This document shows, piece after piece, positions 7,996-15,154 of a DNA stretch of 24,694 nucleotides; the stretch's first letter is position 1; the number at the start of each line of letters is the position of its first letter. Under the pieces are notes generated by a model. It worked only from the letters and a program-made list of their open reading frames with translations, searched no databases and was not told where the DNA came from. Origin of the DNA: a virus. The stretch spans positions 1 to 24,694 of IMG/VR virus record IMGVR_UViG_3300031600_000349. The stretch is one strand, 5' to 3'. Position numbers and translations under genes: made by a program.

Positions 7996-8391
7996 ATGTT
8001 AAAGCTTTACAATTTATATGAACAAGTTATATTAGAAGCAACTGAAATCGAAAAGGTTATGGATGCTATTGAGAAACACTACACCGTAAATATTAAATAT
8101 AATAATGGTAAGAATGATGGGTCTCAAAATATGAAAAGGTATTGTGAAGTTTATAATTTTGGTACAACCTATGGTAATAACAACGCAATAAGGGTTTACC
8201 AATTGTCAGGACCAAATGGTCGTGGATGGAAAACACTTAGATTGGATAGAATCGTCGAGTGGGAACCAACTAACTTTAAATTTAACAATCCAGTTTCTGA
8301 TAGAGCTGGTAGTGATGCGGAAGATTTCAAACCACACGATAAAACTCTAAGTTTTGGTGGTGGTGTAACAATATCAAATTTTAATAAGTAA
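7996..8391 (+). CDS. Stand-alone WYL-domain-like protein, 131 aa
   Basis: The central part has the pattern of a WYL domain (an SH3-like beta barrel that binds nucleic acid or ligands): VNIKYNNG around residue 31, a strand with RYCEVYNFG around 48, AIRVYQLSG around 65, then GWKTLRLDRIVEWEP around 77-91. The 'R-x-Y/V...G...R-x-Y...F/L-R-L-D-R-I' order matches the family. Bacterial WYL proteins usually also have an N-terminal helix-turn-helix and a C-terminal extension. Here only about 30 residues precede the barrel and no DNA-binding helix-turn-helix is evident. It sits inside a virion-type operon rather than among regulators. The role could be regulatory or a virion-associated nucleic-acid binding protein. 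The domain call is fairly good; the function is unknown. Confidence 0.7.
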   Translation: MLKLYNLYEQVILEATEIEKVMDAIEKHYTVNIKYNNGKNDGSQNMKRYCEVYNFGTTYGNNNAIRVYQLSGPNGRGWKTLRLDRIVEWEPTNFKFNNPVSDRAGSDAEDFKPHDKTLSFGGGVTISNFNK

Positions 8392-8395
8392 AGAA

Positions 8396-9010
8396 ATGAG
8401 TGAACAAAAAACTAAATTAATGGAAATGCTTAGTGGTGCTAAGCAAGTAATGGATAAAGTCAACGATAGTAATTTTAAAGTTGACCCAGAGAAGGTTAAT
8501 AGAAGTATGGCTCAAAGTGGTGAGTTACTTGAAAGTCTACCTGAAGGTGCTACACCACAACCCACACCTCAATACACCAATAATGCTTCTCAAAGTAGTG
8601 GTCAATATAAAAACCTAGGAACTAGTAAAATGCCTGATAATATAAAAGAGGCTATGATTAATAACCCAATACCTAAAATGGATATGAACCCTGATGGTAA
8701 TCCATCATTTTCATTAGAAGATGTTCAAGAGTTATTAAATAAAAACCAACAACCAACAGCTCAACCTCAGCAGAGTCAGCCGCAGACACAAACGCAAACT
8801 AATCAAGTCAATGAATCTTACATCACTAACTCTAGTGGTCAGAGATTAATTACTATGACTGAGGCAGAGTTAGATAAGAAGATAGACGATGCTTTGATGA
8901 ATTTTATGTCAAAAACATTTACTAAAAACTTAACAGAGAATACAATTAAAAAGACAATAAATACCTTAATAAAAGAAGGTAAATTGAAAGTTAAGTCAAA
9001 AACTAAGTAA
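8396..9010 (+). CDS. Hypothetical Gln/Pro-rich virion-region protein, 204 aa
   Basis: No family is recognised. The N-terminus is a short helix (KLMEMLSGAKQVMDKV). The middle is a low-complexity linker rich in Gln, Pro, Asn and Thr, including a Gln/Pro/Thr tract around residues 115-138. The C-terminus is a compact, probably helical region (TEAELDKKIDDALMNFMSK, then NTLIKEGKLKVKSK). The architecture of two folded ends on a flexible linker suits an adaptor or head-core protein, but this is a guess. It is the last gene of the 6630-9010 operon and is followed 22 nt later by a strong terminator. Confidence 0.8.
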   Translation: MSEQKTKLMEMLSGAKQVMDKVNDSNFKVDPEKVNRSMAQSGELLESLPEGATPQPTPQYTNNASQSSGQYKNLGTSKMPDNIKEAMINNPIPKMDMNPDGNPSFSLEDVQELLNKNQQPTAQPQQSQPQTQTQTNQVNESYITNSSGQRLITMTEAELDKKIDDALMNFMSKTFTKNLTENTIKKTINTLIKEGKLKVKSKTK

Positions 9011-9032
9011 CTTATATACTAAATATAAAATC

Positions 9033-9061
9033 AAACCTCACTCAATAGTGGGGTTTTTTTA
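9033..9061 (+). terminator. Intrinsic terminator after the virion-type operon
   Basis: A 10-bp stem pairs 9033-9042 with 9047-9056 (one G-U wobble) around the 4-base loop CAAT, and the 3' arm runs into a T tract (9054-9060). Its position 22 nt after the stop at 9010 and before a new promoter region supports it as the end of the 6630-9010 transcript. Confidence 0.9.
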
Positions 9062-9085
9062 TGTTAAAAAACTCTACCTAAACAC

Positions 9086-9116
9086 TTTACTTAATACTAT
9101 ATTTTTAGTATGTTTA
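9086..9116 (+). promoter_or_regulatory. Possible Bacteroidota-type promoter before the first glycosyltransferase
   Basis: TTTA at 9086-9089 is followed after 19 bases by TATGTTTA at 9109-9116. This approximates the Bacteroidota pattern TTTG-N19/20-TAnnTTTG with one mismatch in each box. A 6-bp inverted repeat (9094-9099 with 9106-9111) overlaps it and could bind a regulator. The ATG at 9139 lies 22 bases further on. The preceding terminator means some promoter must lie in this 77-base stretch. Confidence 0.4.
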
Positions 9117-9138
9117 ACGAAGAATTGAACTTAAGTAT

Positions 9139-10383
9139 ATGGAAAAAACAAATAGCAAAAAGATTAAGGTCCTTGTAGTACCTTCTGACCGAACTGGTGT
9201 AAGTTATTATAGGTCAACTAAACCTCACGTACATCTAGAACAAATGTACCCAGAAGAATTTCACGTAGATATAGATTACGAACCTCAATTAAATAACGAT
9301 GAGTGGTTGAAGCAATACGATATTATTCATTATCATAGAACGTTAGGTGATTATGGACATATGGAAGATTTAGTTAAACATTTAAACTCACTAGGAATAG
9401 TTACTATAATGGATTTAGATGACTATTGGTTACCTGAGATGAGTCATCCAGCTTATCACATAATAAAAAATAATGATTTGGATGTAAAGATACGTAATAA
9501 TATTAAAACAGCAGAAAACGTAACTACAACTACATCCATTTTTGCTGACGAAATTAAAAAGGTTAATAAAAGCGTTAAAGTTTTACCTAACGCTATTGAC
9601 CCTAATGAAAAACAATTCATTCCTAACCCTGAACCTTCTGATAAAATAAGGATAGGATGGTTAGGTGGTAGTAGCCACTTAAATGATTTACAACTATTGA
9701 ACAAATTAGTAACTAAATTGAAGTCTGATGGTTTATTAGATAAAATACAATTTGTTATTTGTGGGTTTGACATTAGAGGTAAAGTTAATATGATTAATAA
9801 AGAAACTGGCGAAACCACACAAAGAGATGTCAAACCAGAGGAAACAGTATGGGTTCAATATGAAAAAATATTCACTGATAACTACAGTACAATAAGTCCT
9901 GGATACAAAGACCATTTAAATAGATTTGTCACACAGGAATTCGAAGGCGTAGAAAATGAACCATACAGAAGAGTATGGACCAAACCAATTAGTAGTTATG
10001 CAACCAACTACAATTTATTTGATATATCTTTAGCACCTTTAGTTGATAATACTTTCAATAAAGTTAAAAGTCAATTAAAGGTCATTGAAAGCGGGTTCCA
10101 TAAAAAAGCATTGATTGCTCAAAACTTTGGACCTTATACTTTAGATGTCGATAACGCATACGTTAGAGGCGGTGAGATTGACACAAGTAAAAATGGTTTT
10201 CTAGTTGATTCACATAAGAATCATAAATCTTGGTATCAGTACCTTAAAAGACTCATTCAAGAGCCAGAAATGATAAAAACTTTCGGTGACAATCTTTATA
10301 ATACGGTAAAGGACAAATATAGTTTAGATGTTGTAACAAAAGAAAGGGCTGATTACTATAAGAAATTATTAAAGGAAAAATAA
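9139..10383 (+). CDS. GT-B glycosyltransferase (GT4-like), 414 aa
   Basis: The N-terminal Rossmann-like half starts KIKVLVVPSDRTGVSYYR (residues 8-25), with YDIIHYHRTLG at 60-70 and TIMDLDDYW at 89-97, a pattern common in phage and bacterial GT4 proteins. The C-terminal nucleotide-sugar half starts around IRIGWLGGSSHLND (170-183) and contains NLFDISLAPLVDNTFNKVKS (292-311) and KVIESGFHKKALIAQ, in the usual place of the GT-B donor-binding E-x7-E region. It would transfer a sugar from a nucleotide donor to an unknown acceptor in the cytoplasm. It is the first gene after the terminator at 9033-9061 and is separated from the main glycan run by the HD-like and MazG-like genes. Family call good; donor and acceptor unknown. 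Confidence 0.85.
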   Translation: MEKTNSKKIKVLVVPSDRTGVSYYRSTKPHVHLEQMYPEEFHVDIDYEPQLNNDEWLKQYDIIHYHRTLGDYGHMEDLVKHLNSLGIVTIMDLDDYWLPEMSHPAYHIIKNNDLDVKIRNNIKTAENVTTTTSIFADEIKKVNKSVKVLPNAIDPNEKQFIPNPEPSDKIRIGWLGGSSHLNDLQLLNKLVTKLKSDGLLDKIQFVICGFDIRGKVNMINKETGETTQRDVKPEETVWVQYEKIFTDNYSTISPGYKDHLNRFVTQEFEGVENEPYRRVWTKPISSYATNYNLFDISLAPLVDNTFNKVKSQLKVIESGFHKKALIAQNFGPYTLDVDNAYVRGGEIDTSKNGFLVDSHKNHKSWYQYLKRLIQEPEMIKTFGDNLYNTVKDKYSLDVVTKERADYYKKLLKEK

Positions 10384-10384
10384 A

Positions 10385-10525
10385 ATGGAAATATTAAAGA
10401 AAATAGGTCGCTATTTTAAAAACTTGTTTTACACCATTATAGGTAAAGAAGTAAAACCTGAAGATAAGGAAGTTGAAGAAGAAAAATACACGGACTTTTT
10501 ACTGAAAATAACGTCAAACGAATAA
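10385..10525 (+). CDS. Small hypothetical protein, 46 aa
   Basis: The ATG follows the glycosyltransferase stop by 1 nt, and the frame is open for 46 codons to TAA. The product begins MEILKKIGRYFKNLFYTIIG, an amphipathic and partly hydrophobic helix, and then becomes acidic (PEDKEVEEEKYTDF). It could be a small membrane-associated peptide. The tight coupling to the gene before it supports it as real, but no family is recognised. Confidence 0.55.
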   Translation: MEILKKIGRYFKNLFYTIIGKEVKPEDKEVEEEKYTDFLLKITSNE

Positions 10526-10531
10526 TTTATC

Positions 10532-10579
10532 ATGGATAGAAAAATGCGTGAATTAAATGATATATCTGAAGAACAATAA
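10532..10579 (+). CDS. Very short possible ORF, 15 codons
   Basis: An ATG 7 nt after the previous stop opens a 15-codon frame (MDRKMRELNDISEEQ). It is too short to judge and may be chance. It is listed because the spacing is operon-like and the promoter for the next genes begins just after its stop. Confidence 0.2.
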   Translation: MDRKMRELNDISEEQ

Positions 10580-10581
10580 CC

Positions 10582-10612
10582 TTGTCTAAAAGTGTTTAAA
10601 ATAGTATATTTG
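10582..10612 (+). promoter_or_regulatory. Bacteroidota primary-sigma promoter TTG-N20-TAnnTTTG
   Basis: TTG at 10582-10584 is followed after 20 bases by TATATTTG at 10605-10612, a full match to the -33/-7 pattern of the Bacteroidota primary sigma factor. Transcription would start near 10618, about 11 bases before the ATG at 10629. It suggests that the host RNA polymerase transcribes the HD/MazG/glycan genes without the phage late sigma. Confidence 0.65.
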
Positions 10613-10628
10613 ATTAAAATAAATTAAT

Positions 10629-11210
10629 ATGAGTTTAAAAAAGAGTAAAATTGTCTCTAATACTAAGAAGTATGTAGAGACAGCAAAGGAATATGGGTTC
10701 TTGACACCTGAGTTAGAAGATTTCTTAGGTAGCGACTTTATTGAAGCACCAGCTTCAACTTTAGTTAAGTTACATAACGCATTTGAAGGAGGTTTAATTG
10801 ACCATACTTTAAGAGTTATGAAGCATGGTTATTTAATTAATAAAAATAACCTTATTGATGAATTGAAAATTGATGAGGTTTCTTTATTTAAGATAATCTT
10901 GCTTCATTCAATAGGTAAAGCTAAATTATACATTCCAGAAACTTCAGATTGGCATAGAGAAAACCAAGGTAAGATGTATAAATTTAACGAAGACCTTATA
11001 TCAATGAGAGTTGGTGAACGTTCAGGTTATTACGCTCTTAGTAATGGTGTCGAATTAACTGAAGAAGAATACGCTTCTATCATTAACTTTGATAAATCAG
11101 GTGATACACAATCTGAATGGTATAACACTACCGCTGGGGATGTTTTAAAAATGGCAGTTAAATTAGCAATCATGGAAGAAAAGAAGATTGCAGAAAGAAA
11201 TCAAGATTAA
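10629..11210 (+). CDS. HD-domain-like protein with degenerate metal site, 193 aa
   Basis: The layout matches the HD phosphohydrolase family: HNAFEGGLIDHTLRVMKHG (residues 49-67) supplies the first His, LFKIILLHSIGKAKLY the helix that normally carries the H-D pair, and MRVGERSGYYALSNGVELTEEEYASI the typical GERS/eE-x-A-I region. However, the H-D doublet is H-S here (LLHSIGK), and the C-terminal helix (LKMAVKLAIMEE) lacks the Asp usual in the A-D motif. Metal-dependent phosphohydrolase activity is therefore doubtful, and it may bind a nucleotide without cleaving it. It follows a clear promoter and is 1 nt from the MazG-like gene, so the pair probably acts in nucleotide metabolism or sensing. 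Confidence 0.75.
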   Translation: MSLKKSKIVSNTKKYVETAKEYGFLTPELEDFLGSDFIEAPASTLVKLHNAFEGGLIDHTLRVMKHGYLINKNNLIDELKIDEVSLFKIILLHSIGKAKLYIPETSDWHRENQGKMYKFNEDLISMRVGERSGYYALSNGVELTEEEYASIINFDKSGDTQSEWYNTTAGDVLKMAVKLAIMEEKKIAERNQD

Positions 11211-11211
11211 T

Positions 11212-11562
11212 ATGGAGTTTAAAGAATTAAATGAAAAGGTAATTGAATGGGCTGATAATAAGGGAATCCTTAACATCGCCACACCTAAAAGTCAACTTGG
11301 TAAAACGAAAGAAGAGGTTGAGGAATTGACTGAAGCTTTGGAAGCGCAAGATGAAGGTTTGTTTGAGTTTGTAAACTCAAAAGGTGAAACTAAGAACACC
11401 GATTTTGAAATAGAAGATAGTATTGGTGATATTCTAGTAACATTGATAATTCAAGCTAAGATGCAAAATATTGATATTGTAAAGGCCTTAGAATTAGCAT
11501 ATGATACAATCTCAAAAAGAACTGGTAAAATGGTTAATGGGGTTTTCGTTAAAAATAAATAA
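11212..11562 (+). CDS. MazG-like nucleotide pyrophosphohydrolase, 116 aa
   Basis: The all-alpha NTP-PPase fold is indicated by KTKEEVEELTEALEAQ (EExxE motif, roughly residues 27-42) and by the second metal-binding helix DSIGDILVTLIIQAKMQNIDI, followed by AYDTISKRTGKMVNGVF, which is typical of phage MazG-like proteins. Such enzymes hydrolyse nucleoside triphosphates to monophosphates, and phage copies have been proposed to alter nucleotide or alarmone pools. I chose ATG at 11212, one base after the previous stop. An upstream TTG at 11188 would overlap the HD gene and add eight unconserved-looking residues. Compact single-domain size agrees with phage homologues. Confidence 0.85.
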   Translation: MEFKELNEKVIEWADNKGILNIATPKSQLGKTKEEVEELTEALEAQDEGLFEFVNSKGETKNTDFEIEDSIGDILVTLIIQAKMQNIDIVKALELAYDTISKRTGKMVNGVFVKNK

Positions 11563-11573
11563 ATAATTAGTAA

Positions 11574-13220
11574 GTGATAAGTATAGTATTCTGTACCAGA
11601 GAACATAACCAAAAGCATATAGACCACTTAAAGAAAATGGCTGGTCACCCTAAAGTTGAAGTAATTGAATATATAAACAATGGAGAATCCTTAACTAAAG
11701 CTTATAATAAGTTGCTAGATAAGGCTAAGTTCGACATTGTTGTTTTTTGCCACGATGATATTGAAGTTAAAACGAAGCAAATGGCTAAAAAGATGAAGAG
11801 ACATTACGATAAGACTGATTATGGTATATTGGGTGTTGCTGGTACAAAATACTTACATTCAAATGGTAAGTGGTGGACGGACCCAAAGTCCATGTACGGG
11901 CGTGTATGGCATTCACACAAAGGTAAGCAATGGGAATCTAAATATAGTGAGGATTTAAATAAAGGGGTTGAAGATGTTGTTACAGTAGACGGTGTTTTCT
12001 TTTCTGTGATGAAATCTAGACTTGAAAAAATATTTAACGAAGACGTAGAAGGGTTCCATTTCTACGACATTGATTTTTGTTTTAGAAACTTTTTAGATGG
12101 TGTTAAAGTAGGAGTGCATACAGACATTTCAATCACTCACATGTCCATAGGTGAAACAAATAATGAATGGGAAGAGAATAGAAAGAATTTTGCTGAGGAA
12201 TATAAAGATAAATTACCTATCAAAATAGACAGAGAATTTAGCGACAATCATAGCTTTAATATAATGATTAGTTGCATTAACTTCAACAGTTACACGGGTT
12301 CCGAATTGTATAATTACGAACTGGCCAAAGCACTAGTTAAAAAAGGACACAACGTTACTATATGTTCTAACATAGGTGGTAAAATAGCACAACAAGCCTT
12401 AACACACGGAATTAAATTAGTTGACATTAGCGAACCCTTAGGTTTCAAAAGAGGTGATGGTAAATGGCAAATACAAGGTAATGACGGTAAATTAACACCT
12501 TCCGAAGCAAACAAGCTATATAGAGTAGGTCAAGTTAATATTGACATAATTCATTCAAGTCACACACCAGTAACAAAATTAATGGCTAAGATATACCCTG
12601 AGATACCAATAGTGTCTTCAATTCATTCTGAAGTTATTAGTTTAGAACACCCAGTTTTATCTGATAACGTTAAGAAATATATAGCTATCAGGCCTGAAAT
12701 AAAGGAGTATATCACTAAAGAGCACGATATACCTGAGGAAAAAATAGAAATCATTTATAACCCTATCGATGAAACACGTTTTAAACCTGTAGAGGTTGAT
12801 TCTAAGACCGACAAGAAGATTACTCTGTTTGTAGGGACGATTGACTATCTTAGAAAAGATATGCTCTTAGACCTCATTAAAAGAACTAAAGAAGAAAACG
12901 GTGAGTTGTGGGTAATAGGTAAAGAAAACGGTATTAATTTTGACGACATAGCTAACGGACAAGACCACGTACTATATCTTGGTATTCAAAGTAATGTAGA
13001 AAAATATATGAATATGGCCGACGAAACCGCTGGAATACTTTTAGGTAGAACCACCATTGAAGGATGGATGTGTGGTAAAGGTGGTTGGATTTACGACGTT
13101 GATAACAAAGGTAAAATAAAAGGTAAAAGCTTTCACGAAGTTCCAGAATATATTGATAAATTTAAAAGTGGTGAAGTGGCTGATAAAATACTAGAAGAAT
13201 ATAAAGAAGTTTTAAAATAA
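11574..13220 (+). CDS. Two-domain glycosyltransferase: GT2-like plus GT-B, 548 aa
   Basis: Residues 1-215 form a GT-A/GT2-like domain: ISIVFCTREHN as strand 1, AYNKLLDKAKFDIVVFCHDDIEV with a DD metal site at about 61-62, and VDGVFFSVMKS and HFYDIDFCFR further on, resembling the StrF-type GT2 branch. Residues 228-548 form a GT-B domain: NIMISCINFNSYTGSELYNYELAKALVKKGH, IDIIHSSHTPV, IYNPIDETRFKP, TLFVGTIDYLRKDM and GRTTIEGWMCGK. Two sugars could thus be added by one polypeptide. The start is GTG at 11574, because a stop precedes it in frame and the strand ISIVF must be included. It overlaps the next gene by 1 nt (TAATG). Confidence 0.85.
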   Translation: MISIVFCTREHNQKHIDHLKKMAGHPKVEVIEYINNGESLTKAYNKLLDKAKFDIVVFCHDDIEVKTKQMAKKMKRHYDKTDYGILGVAGTKYLHSNGKWWTDPKSMYGRVWHSHKGKQWESKYSEDLNKGVEDVVTVDGVFFSVMKSRLEKIFNEDVEGFHFYDIDFCFRNFLDGVKVGVHTDISITHMSIGETNNEWEENRKNFAEEYKDKLPIKIDREFSDNHSFNIMISCINFNSYTGSELYNYELAKALVKKGHNVTICSNIGGKIAQQALTHGIKLVDISEPLGFKRGDGKWQIQGNDGKLTPSEANKLYRVGQVNIDIIHSSHTPVTKLMAKIYPEIPIVSSIHSEVISLEHPVLSDNVKKYIAIRPEIKEYITKEHDIPEEKIEIIYNPIDETRFKPVEVDSKTDKKITLFVGTIDYLRKDMLLDLIKRTKEENGELWVIGKENGINFDDIANGQDHVLYLGIQSNVEKYMNMADETAGILLGRTTIEGWMCGKGGWIYDVDNKGKIKGKSFHEVPEYIDKFKSGEVADKILEEYKEVLK

Positions 13221-13933
13221 TGACAATAAGAGTTTTAATATTAAACTTAAATAACTTAAATTTTATAAGGGACTGTGTTTCAGATTTGAGAGCGCAGGCC
13301 CATTTTAATTTTAAAGTAACCATAATCGACCAAGATTCAACTGAAGAAGGTAATAGAGAATTTTTAGAGTCTATAAATGATAGTAGGTTTGAAATTATTT
13401 TTAACGAAAACAATGAACCAGTTAATAAAATGTGGAACTGGTTTGCCAACACCTACGATGAAGATTTGTTATGTTTTTTAAACAACGATGTAAGAATACC
13501 AAAAAACTTTATTTTAGATACTATTGAGACCTTCCACAAAGAGGAAGAAGTTGGTATTGCTGTTCACGCAACAAATCACCCTCATTACAGCCATGTTAAA
13601 TCTAAACTAATGTATGCTATTGTTCCCAAATTTAAATACATGCAAGGTTGGGATTACACAATAAGAAAAGAATGTTTCACGCAAATACCAGAAGAATTAA
13701 AAATATATTGCGGTGACGACTTTTTATTTCACCAAACATATTTAAAAGGCTTTGATTTAGCATACATAGTCAGCTCTCCGATAATACACTATGAGGGTCA
13801 ATCTAAAAAGTTCATGAGAACTACTGGTGTGGAGGATATAAAAACCTATAAAGATTTAGGTTTTAAACATTATTTAAAAATAAATTATGAATTTAGTAAC
13901 ATAAAACCAACTTACAAAGAATTTAAAAATTAA
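13220..13933 (+). CDS. GT2-family (GT-A) glycosyltransferase, 237 aa
   Basis: It has the GT-A pattern: TIRVLILNLNNLNFIRDCVSDL (residues 2-23), FKVTIIDQDSTEEGN with a D-x-D-S nucleotide-binding stretch (31-45), the acidic metal site LCFLNNDVRIP (84-94) and an acceptor-side acidic region (YCGDDFLFHQ). The size is normal for a soluble single-domain GT2 without a membrane anchor. The ATG overlaps the preceding stop by one base and the next ATG is 1 nt after its stop, so it belongs to the coupled glycan operon. Sugar specificity cannot be read from sequence. Confidence 0.85.
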   Translation: MTIRVLILNLNNLNFIRDCVSDLRAQAHFNFKVTIIDQDSTEEGNREFLESINDSRFEIIFNENNEPVNKMWNWFANTYDEDLLCFLNNDVRIPKNFILDTIETFHKEEEVGIAVHATNHPHYSHVKSKLMYAIVPKFKYMQGWDYTIRKECFTQIPEELKIYCGDDFLFHQTYLKGFDLAYIVSSPIIHYEGQSKKFMRTTGVEDIKTYKDLGFKHYLKINYEFSNIKPTYKEFKN

Positions 13934-13934
13934 A

Positions 13935-14525
13935 ATGGAAAAAATTGAAGAATTATATAAAGGTTATAAATCAAAACCAATAGTCTATAAATCAAAAGAC
14001 ATTTATGAACACTTACCTGTTATACGCAAGTACGCTAGTGAAGTTGACCATGTAACGGAAATGGGTGTTAGATGGGGTGCTTCTACTATTGCAATAGGAG
14101 TCGCTAACCCAAAGAAAATGATATCATATGACATTACTAAAACATATGACATGTTGAAAGCTGTAAACTTATTAGAAGCATCTGAGATAGATTTCAGTTT
14201 TATTCTAGGTGATACACTTAACATTGAGATTGAAGAAACTCAAATGTTATTTATTGACACGCTACACACCTACAATCAATTAAGTAAAGAATTGGAGTTG
14301 CACGAGGGTAAGGTAACCAACTACATCATCCTACATGACACCGAAAGCTTTGGTAGGAAAGATGAAAGTATATACTCACATGCCTCACAAACATTGAAAG
14401 AAATGAAAAAGGGTAAAGTTGGTCTAATGACAGCGGTCGAAGATTTTTTAGAAGTAAATAAAAGTTGGGTTATTGAAAAACATTATAAAAATAATAACGG
14501 TTTAACCGTATTAGCCAGAATTTAA
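13935..14525 (+). CDS. Class I SAM methyltransferase (Methyltransf_24 / CmcI-like), 196 aa
   Basis: Motif I is degenerate but recognisable as TEMGVRWGASTIAI (residues 41-54). It is followed by MISYDI with Asp66, a FILGDTL strand (89-95) and LFIDTLHTYNQLSKEL (105-120), whose D-x-x-H is typical of the cephalosporin hydroxylase/rhamnosyl O-methyltransferase-like group, then NYIILHDTESFG with His134-Asp135. These residues usually bind a metal used in O-methylation of sugars. It lies between glycosyltransferase genes, so it probably methylates a hydroxyl on the glycan being made. Methyl acceptor unknown. Confidence 0.8.
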   Translation: MEKIEELYKGYKSKPIVYKSKDIYEHLPVIRKYASEVDHVTEMGVRWGASTIAIGVANPKKMISYDITKTYDMLKAVNLLEASEIDFSFILGDTLNIEIEETQMLFIDTLHTYNQLSKELELHEGKVTNYIILHDTESFGRKDESIYSHASQTLKEMKKGKVGLMTAVEDFLEVNKSWVIEKHYKNNNGLTVLARI

Positions 14526-14536
14526 TAAAAATTGAT

Positions 14537-15154
14537 ATGAAAACTAGGGTCAATTTTTTTGATTTAGGCATGTTTGATGGAGCTGAATCCTTAATGTTTT
14601 TAGAAGATATTAAAGGTTTAAACGTTGACCCATACATTTATGGGTTTGAGGCGTATCAACCGTTTTACGAAAATATATGTGAGTTGTTTAGTGATAACAA
14701 TAACGTTAACATAAATAATTTAGCAATTTCTAATAGTGATTCTTACGTTAAACTTTTTCTAGAAAAAAGCGGTCAGGGAAATTCAATATACGAAAGTAAA
14801 AATAATGTTGACGCTAAAAATTTTATTGAAGTTAAAAGTGTTTCATTCGCTGACTGGATGATTAAAAATGTAACAAATTATAAGAACAATTTCAATATAC
14901 TAAGGTTTAATATAGAAGGTGCCGAATTACCACTTATGGAAGACATTATCAATAAAAAGATTCATAAAGATTTTAAGATTTTTTTAGGGTCACACGTTGG
15001 TGTGGATATAAAAAAAGTGGGTGAAATAAAGGATAAATTTAATTATTATGTCAACCTATTAAAAAGTAATAACATAAATGTAGAGTTATATTGTAAAGAC
15101 TTAACAACTAGTAACGTCAACTTACATAATTTAATCAAAGAAAAACTAAAATGA
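14537..15154 (+). CDS. FkbM-family SAM methyltransferase, 205 aa
   Basis: Motif I reads VNFFDLGMFDGAESLMF (residues 5-21), the acidic residue after strand 2 is in YGFEAYQPFYENI, and the family-defining late motif ILRFNIEGAELPLMEDII (121-138) is present. FkbM-type enzymes methylate sugar or polyketide oxygens. The start ATG is 11 nt after the previous gene, and its stop overlaps the next start by 4 nt (ATGA). With the neighbouring Methyltransf_24-like gene, it gives the glycan locus two distinct O-methyltransferases. Confidence 0.85.
   Translation: MKTRVNFFDLGMFDGAESLMFLEDIKGLNVDPYIYGFEAYQPFYENICELFSDNNNVNINNLAISNSDSYVKLFLEKSGQGNSIYESKNNVDAKNFIEVKSVSFADWMIKNVTNYKNNFNILRFNIEGAELPLMEDIINKKIHKDFKIFLGSHVGVDIKKVGEIKDKFNYYVNLLKSNNINVELYCKDLTTSNVNLHNLIKEKLK

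Noticed and set aside
9094-9111. Hairpin ATACTA...TAGTAT as a terminator
   Set aside because: The stem is a weak 6 bp with no T tract after it, and a strong terminator lies just upstream. It is more likely part of the promoter region.
11188-11211. TTG start extending the MazG-like protein
   Set aside because: It would overlap the HD gene, and the ATG at 11212 gives the normal compact length.
13162-13452. Minus-strand 96-codon ORF across the junction of two glycosyltransferase genes
   Set aside because: It lies opposite two well-supported coding regions and has no promoter or recognisable domain.
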